Shown here piece by piece: positions 47,883-56,513 of a stretch of 64,000 nt of DNA. The DNA comes from Enterobacter cloacae (GTDB lineage Bacteria; Pseudomonadota; Gammaproteobacteria; Enterobacterales; Enterobacteriaceae), in assembly GCF_013375935.1 (NCBI RefSeq), contig NZ_CP056117.1:1860001-1924000 (forward strand), read 5' to 3'. A program made the translations under genes and the position numbers. The notes under the pieces were generated by a model. That model saw only the letters and a program-made list of their open reading frames with translations, searched no databases and was not told where the DNA came from. How positions within the stretch are numbered: the stretch's first letter is position 1; each line of letters opens with the position of its first letter.

Positions 47883-48671
47883 ATGGCAGACGATCGGGAA
47901 GTGAAGTATCTGGTGCCGGGGCTGGAGCGCGGTTTACAGCTGCTGCTGGCCTTTGGCGAGCAGCATCGCGATTTGACCTTTGCCGAGCTGCACCGGCTGG
48001 TGGATATGCCGAAGGCCACCGCGTACCGCGTGGTGCAGACCCTGGAGTATATGGGCTTTCTGGAGCGCAACGCGCGCACCAATACCTTTTCGCTGGGCAT
48101 GAACGTGCTGCGTCTGGGCTTTGAGTACATCGCCTCGCTGGACGTGGCGCAGGTGGGTCAGCCGGTGATCGAGCAGCTTCGGGACGTGAGCCAGTGCAGC
48201 AGCCATCTGGCGATCCGCGACGGGCGCGACATCATCTACATCGCCCGCGTCAGCGCCGCCGGGTCGCGCATCAACCAGGTCAGCATTGGAACCCGCCTGC
48301 CGGTGCACTGCACCTCGCTCGGCCGCATGCTGCTGACCGATCTTTCCCGCGCCGATTTCGAACAGCTGTTCCCGCACGAGCGCCTGCCGGGCAACGTACC
48401 GGGGCAGCTTCACGACCGCGAAGCCCTGTGGCAGATGGTGCAGCAGGACAAAGCCCGCGGGTACGTGATTGGCGAATCCTTCTTCCGCCACGGCATCTCC
48501 TCCATCGTCTACCCGGTGTATGACCGGAGCCATCGCGTGACGGCGGTCGTCAGCATTCTGGTGCCGTCGGAGGAGATCCCGCAGGCCGACCGCGAGCGGC
48601 TGCAAAACGAGGTTCGCCTTGCGGCGGATAAAATTTCTGGCTTCTTAGGCTACCTGTCGCAGGCCAGTTAA
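47883..48671 (+). CDS. IclR-family transcriptional regulator
   Basis: This 262-residue regulator has an N-terminal winged helix (LERGLQLLLAFGEQHRDLTFAELHRLVDMPKATAYRVVQTLE region) and a C-terminal effector domain (SSHLAIRDGRDIIYIARV, TRLPVHCTSLGRMLL, GISSIVYPVYD). IclR proteins bind small acids and palindromic operators. It is the only regulator in the island and probably binds the 16-bp palindromes at 45110, 45157 and 45425. It sits inside the operon it would control. Confidence 0.92.
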   Translation: MADDREVKYLVPGLERGLQLLLAFGEQHRDLTFAELHRLVDMPKATAYRVVQTLEYMGFLERNARTNTFSLGMNVLRLGFEYIASLDVAQVGQPVIEQLRDVSQCSSHLAIRDGRDIIYIARVSAAGSRINQVSIGTRLPVHCTSLGRMLLTDLSRADFEQLFPHERLPGNVPGQLHDREALWQMVQQDKARGYVIGESFFRHGISSIVYPVYDRSHRVTAVVSILVPSEEIPQADRERLQNEVRLAADKISGFLGYLSQAS

Positions 48672-48749
48672 ATCAGTGAGTTAACGCCAGGCGCTTCGCT
48701 GCGTCGGGCATGTTTTACGCCCAATTTGGGCCAGATGAGGCAACGAACG

Positions 48750-49676
48750 ATGAGTGTAACCGGAATTGAAAAGCTGGAATTTGGCGTGGAAGACCTGACG
48801 CACTGCGCCAAATTTATGCGTGATTTTGGCCTGACGGGCGATGCCAGCGGCCAGCGTTTTACCACCCTGAGCGGCGCGCGCGTGGAGCTTAACCCGATCG
48901 ACAGCCCCGACCTGCCTCCCGCGTTTGAGGCGGGTAACACCCTGCGCCGCATGACCTGGGCGGTTGCCGCCCGGTCAGATCTCGACGCGCTGCGCCCGAA
49001 GCTTGCGCAGCAGCCCGGCTTTCGCGAAGTGGGCGACGCCCTGGAGTGTCTTGACCCGAACGGCATGACGCTGCGCGTGCAGGTCAGCCAGCAGACCGAC
49101 GTGGAGCTGAACGTTGAGCCGATCAACCAGTGGGGCGACGCTCGCCGTATCGACACCCCCAGCCCGGTTTACGATCGCGCCCAGCCGATCAACGTCGGTC
49201 ACGTGGTGTTCTTCGTGGAGGAGCTGGCGGCGGTGGAGAAATTTTACCGCGAGGTGCTCGGCTTCCAGGTCTCGGACCGCTACATCAACCGCGCCGTGTT
49301 CCTGCGCTGCGGCGCGCGCGGCGGGCATCACAACCTCTTTTTGCTACAGCTTCCACACCGCAAGCGTGGCCTGAACCACGTGGCCTTCACCGTGCGCGAC
49401 ATCCACGAGGTGATCGGCGGCGGGATTGCGATGAACAAAAATGAATGGAGCACCTTCATCGGGCCGGGCCGCCATCCGGTGTCCTCAGCCTACTTCTGGT
49501 ACGTCAACAGCCCGACCGGCGGGGCGTTTGAGTATTACACCAACGACGATTACCTGACGGAAAACTGGCAGCCGCGCGAGCTGGAGCATTCGCTGGTCTC
49601 CTTTACCGAGTGGGCGGTGGAGGGCGGCATTGACCACGACACGCGCCGCCAGCAGAAAAAGCCGGAGGCGGTATGA
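48750..49676 (+). CDS. type I extradiol ring-cleavage dioxygenase (VOC fold)
   Basis: This 308-residue two-domain VOC protein has the 2-His-1-Glu iron ligands in its C-terminal half: NVGHVVFFVEE, RGLNHVAFTVRD and GGAFEYYTND. The N-terminal half is the degenerate VOC repeat. It would cleave a catechol-type ring next to the hydroxyls. ATG 48750 (MSVTGIEKLEFGVEDL) follows GATGAGG; an upstream in-frame ATG at 48726 is less likely. It overlaps the reductase gene by four bases. Confidence 0.88.
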   Translation: MSVTGIEKLEFGVEDLTHCAKFMRDFGLTGDASGQRFTTLSGARVELNPIDSPDLPPAFEAGNTLRRMTWAVAARSDLDALRPKLAQQPGFREVGDALECLDPNGMTLRVQVSQQTDVELNVEPINQWGDARRIDTPSPVYDRAQPINVGHVVFFVEELAAVEKFYREVLGFQVSDRYINRAVFLRCGARGGHHNLFLLQLPHRKRGLNHVAFTVRDIHEVIGGGIAMNKNEWSTFIGPGRHPVSSAYFWYVNSPTGGAFEYYTNDDYLTENWQPRELEHSLVSFTEWAVEGGIDHDTRRQQKKPEAV

Positions 49677-50860
49677 CGTCGCGCATTGTCATTATCGGCG
49701 GCGGCCAGGCGGGCGGCTGGGCGGCGAAAACCCTGCGCGACGAGGGCTTCGACGGCGAGATTTGCGTGGTGGCGGAGGAGGAATGGGATTTCTACGAGCG
49801 TCCGCCCCTGTCGAAAGCGTCTTTGCTGGAGCCGGACGCGGCGCTCCCGCGGCTGTTTACCGACGAGGCGCAGCGGGCGCTGAACCTGACCTGGTACCGG
49901 CCGCTGCGCGCGGAGCAGATCGACCGCGAGGCGAAAACGGTGCGCTTGAGCAGCGGTGAGCATCTTAGTTACAACATCCTTTTAATTGCCACCGGGGGGC
50001 GGGCGCGCCTGCCGGGCGAGGCGTGGGCTGCGCATCCGCAGGTCTATACCCTGCGCCACTGGCAGGACGCGCAGCGTCTGAAAAGCCGTCTGGCGGAGAG
50101 CCGCACCCTGGCTATCGTTGGCGGCGGCTGGATCGGCCTTGAGATTGCCGCTTCCGCGCGCAGGAGCGGCGTGGCGGTCACGCTATTCGAGCAGCAGCCC
50201 GCCCTCTGCATGCGCTCGGTGAGCGGCGAGGTGTCGCAGCGCCTGGCGGCTATCCACCGCGAGCAGGGCGTGGAGATCCGCACCGGCTGCGGCGCGCTGG
50301 AGCTGGAGGACGACAACGGTCTGCCGGTCATCCACTGCGACGGCAGGCGCGAAACCTTTGACGCGGCGGTGGTAGGCATCGGCGTCGATCTTAACCTGGA
50401 GCTGGCGCGCGACGCCGGGCTGCAAACCGGGCGCGGGATCGTGGTGGATGCCCAGGGGCGCACCTCGGATCCGCACATCTTTGCCGCCGGGGACGTGGCG
50501 CAGCATCACCGCTACGGCCTGTGCATCCAGTCCTGGGCCTTCGCCCAGAACCAGGCGGTGGCGACGGCGAAGGCGATGCTGAACCCCGATGCGCCAGGCT
50601 ACGACGATGCGCCGTGGCTTTGGTCGGATCAGTACCAGCACAATATCCAGATCCTCGGCATTCCGCAGCCGGGCGGGAAAATGCTGGTGCGCGAAGACGC
50701 GCTGTTCTTCTCGCTGGACGAAAACGGGCGGCTGACGCAGCTGGTGGCGTTTAACGACGCGCGCACCGTCAAGCTGGCGAAGCGCTGGATGGCGGCGGGG
50801 CGCGATCTGTCCGACGTGCCGCTCGCCGACCCGGCTTTTTCACTGATGTCACTGCGATAG
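49673..50860 (+). CDS. FAD-dependent ferredoxin reductase of the Rieske system
   Basis: This 395-residue reductase has two Rossmann motifs, IVIIGGGQAGGWAAKTLR (FAD) and LAIVGGGWIGLEIAASA (NADH), then IFAAGDVAQHH. It belongs to the HcaD/BphA4 family and would feed electrons from NADH to the Rieske ferredoxin at 45460. With ferredoxin and oxygenase it completes a three-component system. Confidence 0.93.
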   Translation: MTSRIVIIGGGQAGGWAAKTLRDEGFDGEICVVAEEEWDFYERPPLSKASLLEPDAALPRLFTDEAQRALNLTWYRPLRAEQIDREAKTVRLSSGEHLSYNILLIATGGRARLPGEAWAAHPQVYTLRHWQDAQRLKSRLAESRTLAIVGGGWIGLEIAASARRSGVAVTLFEQQPALCMRSVSGEVSQRLAAIHREQGVEIRTGCGALELEDDNGLPVIHCDGRRETFDAAVVGIGVDLNLELARDAGLQTGRGIVVDAQGRTSDPHIFAAGDVAQHHRYGLCIQSWAFAQNQAVATAKAMLNPDAPGYDDAPWLWSDQYQHNIQILGIPQPGGKMLVREDALFFSLDENGRLTQLVAFNDARTVKLAKRWMAAGRDLSDVPLADPAFSLMSLR

Positions 50861-50885
50861 CTAACCCGCACCCGTAGGGGGAGAC

Positions 50886-52142
50886 ATGACCACATTAGAG
50901 ACCAACACCGCGCCCGCAGAGGCGAGCGGTGAGGTAACCCGCACGCCCGAAAAAGCGGTGCGCTGGGCCATCCCGCTGTCGCTGCTGGCCTGCGTGCTGC
51001 TGGCGTTTTTCGACAAAATCAGCATCGCGGCGCTGTTTTCCGACGGCCATTTCCAGCAGGCGATGGGCATCGATTTTGACACCACGCGCCTCGGCATTCT
51101 GATGAGCGCCTTCCTGCTGAGCTACGGCTTTTCGTCGGTCTTCCTCAGCGGGCTGGGGGACAAAATCGCCCCGCTGCGCCTGCTTACCGGAATGATGGTG
51201 GTGTGGTGCGTGCTGATGGTGGCGATGGGCTTTACCCATAACTACACGCTGATGATCGTCCTGCGCATCCTGCTGGGCGTGGCGGAAGGGCCGCTGTTCC
51301 CGCTGGCCTTCGCCATCGTGCGACACAACTTCCCGCAGCATCTGCAGGCGCGCGCCACCATGCTGTGGCTGCTTGGCACGCCGGTTGGCGCGGCGATAGG
51401 CTTCCCGCTTTCTCTCTGGCTGCTGAACACCTTCGGCTGGCAGAGCACCTTCTTCGTGATGGCGATGCTTACCCTGCCGGTGCTGATCTTCGTGCGCGTT
51501 GGCCTGCGCGGGATCCGGCTGGAGGCAAAACCCGGCACGTCGCAGGCGTCCCGGGAGGAGCGGCGAGCGGCGCGGCGCGAGCTGTTCGTCAGCCCGCACT
51601 TCTGGATCATCTGCATCTTTAACATCGCCTTCCTGACCTACCTGTGGGGCATTAACGGCTGGCTGCCGGGCTATCTGATCAAGGGCAAGGGCATTCACCT
51701 GGAGCACGCGGGCTGGCTGTCGTCGATGCCGTTCATCGCCATGCTGGCAGGCGAAGTGATTGGCGCATGGCTCTCTGACCGGGTCGATAAGCGCGCGGCG
51801 GCCTGCTTTATCTCGATGGCGGGGGCGGCGGTAGGATTGGCGGCGGTGATGCACCTCGACACCCCGCTTACCATCATCGCGGCGATGAGCTTCAGCACCT
51901 TTATGTGGGGCACCGGCGCACCCAACATTTTCGCCCTGCTGGCGAAGGCCACCCATCCGCGGGTGAGCGCCACGGCGGGGGGGATTTTCAACGGGCTGGG
52001 AAACTTTGCGGGCGCGCTGTCGCCGGCGGTGATGGGCGCGCTTATCGCCTTCACCCACAGCATGGATTCCGGGCTGATTTTTCTGGCGGTGATGGCGGCG
52101 GTGGGCTGCGTCCTGTTACTGCCGCTGCTGAGACGTTACTGA
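50886..52142 (+). CDS. second MFS transporter (ACS-like) of the catabolic island
   Basis: This 418-residue carrier has about twelve hydrophobic helices. RWAIPLSLLACVLLAFFDKISIAALF and LLGVAEGPLFPLAFAIVRHNFP mark the ACS-type branch, related to but clearly distinct from the first carrier at 43834. It lies between the ring-cleavage/reductase genes and the cupin gene, suggesting a second substrate or an intermediate exporter. Confidence 0.85.
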   Translation: MTTLETNTAPAEASGEVTRTPEKAVRWAIPLSLLACVLLAFFDKISIAALFSDGHFQQAMGIDFDTTRLGILMSAFLLSYGFSSVFLSGLGDKIAPLRLLTGMMVVWCVLMVAMGFTHNYTLMIVLRILLGVAEGPLFPLAFAIVRHNFPQHLQARATMLWLLGTPVGAAIGFPLSLWLLNTFGWQSTFFVMAMLTLPVLIFVRVGLRGIRLEAKPGTSQASREERRAARRELFVSPHFWIICIFNIAFLTYLWGINGWLPGYLIKGKGIHLEHAGWLSSMPFIAMLAGEVIGAWLSDRVDKRAAACFISMAGAAVGLAAVMHLDTPLTIIAAMSFSTFMWGTGAPNIFALLAKATHPRVSATAGGIFNGLGNFAGALSPAVMGALIAFTHSMDSGLIFLAVMAAVGCVLLLPLLRRY

Positions 52143-52152
52143 GGAGAGTGTC

Positions 52153-52683
52153 ATGACTGATTCAACCGTAACCAACACTTCAGGCATCAAACCTGACCAC
52201 CTGACGATGGAAGAGTGGGTCGAGTCGCGCATCGCGCGCTTCGAGGGCCGCAAATACGACTGGAACGCCCTGAAGTTCCAGGCCGATTTTGACCCGAAAT
52301 ACCGCCGGGCGCAGATGCGCTACATCGGCACCGGGGCAACGGGCGTGGCGAACGACACCAACACCGTGCAGGCGGACCATTTTACCTTCTCCACCATGGT
52401 GCTGCCGTCGAAATGCGAAGGGCCGCTGCACCTGCACGACGACGTGGAAGAGGTGTTCTTCATGCTTAAGGGGCAGATCACGCTGATGATCCAGGACGGC
52501 GAGAACTACACCGAAACCGTGCTGCGCGAGCGCGATCTGATCTCCGTTCCGCCGGGGATCTATCGCGGGCTGTTCAACCATGGGGAAGAAGAGGCGCTGA
52601 TGTGCGTCATGCTGGGGACCAACAGGCCGGAAATCCCGACCTATCCGGCCGATCACCCGCTTTCCAAAGTGAAGCGGAACTAA
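52153..52683 (+). CDS. cupin-domain protein
   Basis: This 176-residue protein has a single cupin with GPLHLHDDVEEVFFMLKGQ (metal-binding His/Glu motif 1) and a second strand pair around DLISVPPGIYRGLFNHGEEEALMC. Similar proteins are ring-cleavage enzymes, isomerases or sensors. In this operon it could act on a cleavage product. No substrate can be assigned. Confidence 0.82.
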   Translation: MTDSTVTNTSGIKPDHLTMEEWVESRIARFEGRKYDWNALKFQADFDPKYRRAQMRYIGTGATGVANDTNTVQADHFTFSTMVLPSKCEGPLHLHDDVEEVFFMLKGQITLMIQDGENYTETVLRERDLISVPPGIYRGLFNHGEEEALMCVMLGTNRPEIPTYPADHPLSKVKRN

Positions 52684-52689
52684 GGGGGC

Positions 52690-53463
52690 ATGATGGCGGG
52701 TTTTCGTGAACAGGGAAGCGGCGTTCCGCTGGTGCTGCTGCACGGGATCAGCTCTGGCGCGGCCTCCTGGCACAAGCAGATGGCGCTGAACGGCTTTCGC
52801 GTGCTGGCGTGGGACATGCCCGGTTATGGCGAAAGCCCGATGCTGGCGGTGGAGCGCGCGAACGCGGGGGATTACGCCGACGCGCTGGCATTGATGCTCG
52901 ACCGCGCGGGCATCTGGCGGGCGGTGCTGGTGGGTCATTCGCTGGGGGCGCTGGTTGCCAGCGCCTTTGCCGCGAAATTCCCGGAGCGCGTTATCCATCT
53001 GGTGCTGGCGGACGCCGCGCAGGGGTACGGCAATGCCGCACCGGAGCAGCGCGAGCAGGTCTGGCGCAGCCGCGAGCAGCAGATGGCGCCTGGCGGCGAC
53101 ATCCTCGCCCAGACCCGCGCCGCGATGCTGCTGCGCCCCGGCGCGCGCGCGGAAGATATCGCCACCGTCGCGGCGGGCATGCGCACGCTTCGCGCCGAAG
53201 GCTACCTTGCCGCCGCGTGGATGCTGGCGCATGACGACATCCACGCCTGGCTGAAGGGCTGTTCAGGCAGCTTTGAAGTGTGGTGCGGCGAGCAGGACGC
53301 GATCACGCAGCCCGAGCTGGTGCAGGGGCTGGCGCTGCGCTACGGCATGCCGTTTATCGCCATTCCGCAGGCCGGACACGCCAGCTATCTCGATAACGAC
53401 GCGTTTTTTAACCAACAGCTTTTACGCATTAACGAAGAGGTGCGCGATGAATGCACAAATTGA
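52690..53463 (+). CDS. alpha/beta hydrolase (probable ring-cleavage product hydrolase)
   Basis: This 257-residue alpha/beta-fold hydrolase has LLHGISSGAASWHKQM (oxyanion hole), nucleophile Ser in VGHSLGALVAS, Asp in CGEQDAIT and His in QAGHASYLD. It resembles the C-C bond hydrolases (MhpC/BphD) that follow extradiol cleavage. It overlaps the next SDR gene by 17 bases. Confidence 0.87.
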   Translation: MMAGFREQGSGVPLVLLHGISSGAASWHKQMALNGFRVLAWDMPGYGESPMLAVERANAGDYADALALMLDRAGIWRAVLVGHSLGALVASAFAAKFPERVIHLVLADAAQGYGNAAPEQREQVWRSREQQMAPGGDILAQTRAAMLLRPGARAEDIATVAAGMRTLRAEGYLAAAWMLAHDDIHAWLKGCSGSFEVWCGEQDAITQPELVQGLALRYGMPFIAIPQAGHASYLDNDAFFNQQLLRINEEVRDECTN

Positions 53464-54241
53464 CGGGCGCGTGGCGGTCGTCACCGGCGGATCTTCCGGC
53501 ATTGGCTTTGAAACGCTGCGCCTGCTGCTGGGCGAGGGGGCCAGAGTGGCCTTCTGCGGCCGCGACCCGGATCGCCTCGCCAGCGCCCACGCGACGCTGC
53601 AAAACGAATACCCCGACGGGGAGGTTTTTTCTTACCGCTGCGACGTGCTGAACGCCGACGAGGTGCAGGCCTTCGCGGATGCGGTTCAGGCGCGCTTTGG
53701 CGCGGCGGACATGCTGATCAACAACGCCGGGCAGGGCTACGTGGCGCACTTCCACGACACCCCGCGCGAGGCGTGGCTGCACGAGGCCGAACTCAAGCTG
53801 TTTGGCGTCATTAACCCGGTGCAGGCGTTTCAGCCGCTGCTGGAGCGGTCCGACATCGCCTCTATTACCTGCGTGAACTCGCTGCTGGCGCTGCAGCCGG
53901 AGGAGCACATGATTGCCACGTCAGCAGCCCGCGCCGCGCTGCTGAACATGACGCTGACGCTCTCCAAAGAGCTGGTGGGCAAGGGCATCCGCGTCAACTC
54001 CATTTTGCTCGGCATGGTGGAGTCGGGGCAGTGGCAGCGCCGCTTTGAGAACCGGACGGACAAAAGCCAGAGCTGGCCGGAGTGGACGGCGGACATCGCG
54101 CGCAGGCGAGGCATTCCGATGGCGCGCCTCGGAAGGCCGCAGGAGCCCGCGCAGGCGCTGCTGTTCCTCGCCTCGCCGCTGGCCTCGTTTACCACCGGTG
54201 CCGCGCTGGACGTTTCCGGCGGCTTCTGCCGCCATCTGTAA
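53447..54241 (+). CDS. SDR-fold protein lacking the usual Tyr-Lys catalytic pair
   Basis: This 264-residue protein has a normal dinucleotide site (VVTGGSSGIGFETLRLL, NNAGQGYVAHF) and C-terminal GAALDVSGGF. Where SDRs have Tyr-x3-Lys it reads ATSAARAALLN, so Tyr is replaced by Thr and Lys by Arg. It may bind cofactor with altered chemistry. Start 53447 is set by homology and overlaps the hydrolase gene. Confidence 0.85.
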   Translation: MNAQIDGRVAVVTGGSSGIGFETLRLLLGEGARVAFCGRDPDRLASAHATLQNEYPDGEVFSYRCDVLNADEVQAFADAVQARFGAADMLINNAGQGYVAHFHDTPREAWLHEAELKLFGVINPVQAFQPLLERSDIASITCVNSLLALQPEEHMIATSAARAALLNMTLTLSKELVGKGIRVNSILLGMVESGQWQRRFENRTDKSQSWPEWTADIARRRGIPMARLGRPQEPAQALLFLASPLASFTTGAALDVSGGFCRHL

Positions 54242-54250
54242 GGACGCATC

Positions 54251-55021
54251 ATGAAAAAGATCATGTTAATCGGGTTTGGCGCCATGGCGCAGGCGGTGAT
54301 CGAACGCCTGCCCGCGGGCGTGGCTATCGGCTGGATTGTGGCGCGTGAAGCCCATCACGCGGCCATTCGCGCGCGGTTCGGCGAGGCGGTAACGGCGCTG
54401 GCCTCGCCGATGGATTGCGCGCAAACGCCCGACCTGGTGCTGGAGTGCGCCAGCCAGCAGGCGGTGGCCCAGTACGGCGAAGAGATTCTGCGCCGCGGCT
54501 GGCATCTGGCGGTGATTTCCACCGGCGCGCTGGCGGACAGCGCGCTGGAGCAGCGCCTGCTCGCCGCGGGCGGCAGGCTGACCCTGCTCTCCGGCGCGGT
54601 AGCCGGCATCGACGGGCTGGCGGCGGCGAAGGAGGGCGGGCTGGAGCGCGTGACCTACCGGTCGCGCAAAAGCCCGGCCAGCTGGCGCGGCAGCTACGCC
54701 GAGCAGCTTATCGATCTCAATTCAGTATCAGCTGCGCAGGTCTTTTTTGAAGGCAGCGCCCGGGAGGCGGCGCGACTGTTCCCGGCCAACGCCAACGTGG
54801 CGGCCACCGTGGCGCTCGGCGGCGTGGGAATGGACGACACTCGCGTGCAGCTGATGGTCGATCCGGCAACGACGCGCAACACCCACACGCTGCACGTCGA
54901 AGGCGCGTTTGGCGAATTCCATCTGGAGCTGAGCGGCCTGCCGCTTGCCTCTAATCCCAAAACCTCCACCCTGGCGGCACTGAGCGCGGTCCGCGCCTGC
55001 CGCGAGCTGGCCCTGAGCTGA
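54251..55021 (+). CDS. aspartate dehydrogenase-like protein (NadX family)
   Basis: This 256-residue protein has a Rossmann start MLIGFGAMAQAVIERLP, the family region STGALAD, LTLLSGAVAGIDGLAAAK, NANVAATVALGGVGMD and the catalytic-His strand RNTHTLHVEG. NadX proteins interconvert L-aspartate and iminoaspartate/oxaloacetate. NAD synthesis use is unlikely here; in this operon it may deaminate an amino-acid intermediate or supply a keto acid. Pseudomonas aeruginosa PA3505 sits in a comparable gene set. Confidence 0.87.
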   Translation: MKKIMLIGFGAMAQAVIERLPAGVAIGWIVAREAHHAAIRARFGEAVTALASPMDCAQTPDLVLECASQQAVAQYGEEILRRGWHLAVISTGALADSALEQRLLAAGGRLTLLSGAVAGIDGLAAAKEGGLERVTYRSRKSPASWRGSYAEQLIDLNSVSAAQVFFEGSAREAARLFPANANVAATVALGGVGMDDTRVQLMVDPATTRNTHTLHVEGAFGEFHLELSGLPLASNPKTSTLAALSAVRACRELALS

Positions 55022-55030
55022 GGAGCGACG

Positions 55031-56500
55031 ATGGACGATCTGAAGATTTTTATCGGCGGCCAGTGGCGACACGGCAGCGGCAGCCCGATGCAGAGTCACT
55101 TCCCGGCAGACGGGTCGATCAACGCCACGCTGAACGCGGCAAGCCTTGACGATCTGCATGACGCGATCGAGGCCGGCGAGCGGGCGTGGCGCGATCCCGC
55201 GTGGCGCCACAGCCTGCCGCATATACGGGCGAAGATCCTGCACAAGGTGGCGGATCTCATTGAATCCCGCGTCGACGAGCTGGCGCAGATGCAGAGCCGC
55301 GATAACGGCAAGCCGCTGGCGGAAGCGCGCGGGCTGGTAATGAGCGCGGCGGGAACGGCGTGCTACTTTGCCGCCGCCTGCGAGCTGCTGGAAGGTGAAC
55401 TCCCGACGCCGCGCCAGCCGGATTTGCTGACGCTGAGCCGCTATGAGCCGCTCGGCGTGGTGGCGGCCATCACGCCGTGGAACTCGCCGATTGCCAGCGA
55501 GATGCAGAAGGTCGCGCCGGCGATTGCCGCCGGCAACGCGGTGATCCTCAAGCCTGCCGAAGCCACGCCGCTGATGGCGCTGGAGCTGGCGCGTATTTTC
55601 GAACAGGCCGGGCTGCCCGCCGGGCTGCTGAGCGTGCTGCCGGGCAAAGGCTCGGTGATTGGCGACGCGCTGGCGCGCCACCCTCGCGTGCGGAAAATAT
55701 CCTTTACCGGCGGCACCGCGACGGGCCGCCATCTGGCGCACGTCGCGGCGGAAAAGCTGATCCCGGCATCGCTGGAGCTGGGCGGGAAATCGCCGACCAT
55801 CGTGCTGGAAGATGCGGATATCGAGCAGGCCGCGCGGGGGATCTGCTACGGCATTTTCAGCTCGGCGGGGCAGGCGTGCATCGCCGGCTCGCGGCTGTTT
55901 ATCCACGAAAGCCTTTACGCCCCGCTGATGGCGCGGCTGCTGGAATTAACCCGCGGGCTGCGCGTCGGGCATCCGTTTACCGACGGCGTCCACGTTGGGC
56001 CGCTCATCAACGACGGGCATCGCCAGAGCGTGCAGGCGTACGTCGAGCTGGCGAAGCGTGAAGGGGGCCGCGTGCTGTGCGGCGGGGAGATCCCGGCCGA
56101 TCCCGCGCTCGCAGGCGGCAGCTTCTTCCAGCCAACGATTATCGAAGGGCTGAGCAACAGCGCCCGCGCGTGCCGGGAGGAGATCTTCGGCCCGGTGCTG
56201 GTGGCGATGCCGTTTCGCGATGAGGCGGCGCTCATCCGCGAGGCGAACGACTCGGTTTACGGCCTGGCGGCGGGGATCTGGACGCGCGATACCGGACGCG
56301 CGCTGCGCTTAAGCGAGCAGCTTGAGGCGGGCACGGTGTGGATCAACACCTACAAAGTGTTTGCGATTTCGACCCCGTTCGGGGGCTTTAAAGAGAGCGG
56401 CCTGGGCCGCGAGAAGGGCATTCAGGGGCTGAAGGCCTGGATGCAGCAAAAGAGCATTTATCTGGCGACGGGTAACAGCGTCAACCACTGGTGCGACTGA
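55031..56500 (+). CDS. aldehyde dehydrogenase
   Basis: This 489-residue NAD(P)-dependent ALDH has AITPWNSPIASEMQKVAPAI, FTGGTATGRHLA, catalytic Glu in LELGGKSP and catalytic Cys in SAGQACIAGSR. It ends in the family's TPFGGFKESGLGRE region. Placed just before the ThDP enzyme, it probably oxidises the aldehyde that enzyme releases. Confidence 0.93.
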   Translation: MDDLKIFIGGQWRHGSGSPMQSHFPADGSINATLNAASLDDLHDAIEAGERAWRDPAWRHSLPHIRAKILHKVADLIESRVDELAQMQSRDNGKPLAEARGLVMSAAGTACYFAAACELLEGELPTPRQPDLLTLSRYEPLGVVAAITPWNSPIASEMQKVAPAIAAGNAVILKPAEATPLMALELARIFEQAGLPAGLLSVLPGKGSVIGDALARHPRVRKISFTGGTATGRHLAHVAAEKLIPASLELGGKSPTIVLEDADIEQAARGICYGIFSSAGQACIAGSRLFIHESLYAPLMARLLELTRGLRVGHPFTDGVHVGPLINDGHRQSVQAYVELAKREGGRVLCGGEIPADPALAGGSFFQPTIIEGLSNSARACREEIFGPVLVAMPFRDEAALIREANDSVYGLAAGIWTRDTGRALRLSEQLEAGTVWINTYKVFAISTPFGGFKESGLGREKGIQGLKAWMQQKSIYLATGNSVNHWCD

Positions 56501-56513
56501 GAAAGGGTGAGCA

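Noticed and set aside
50895..52058. 387-codon minus-strand frame across the second MFS gene
   Set aside because: Antisense shadow; Arg/His/Gln-rich and without hydrophobic segments or motifs, while the sense strand encodes a clear membrane carrier.
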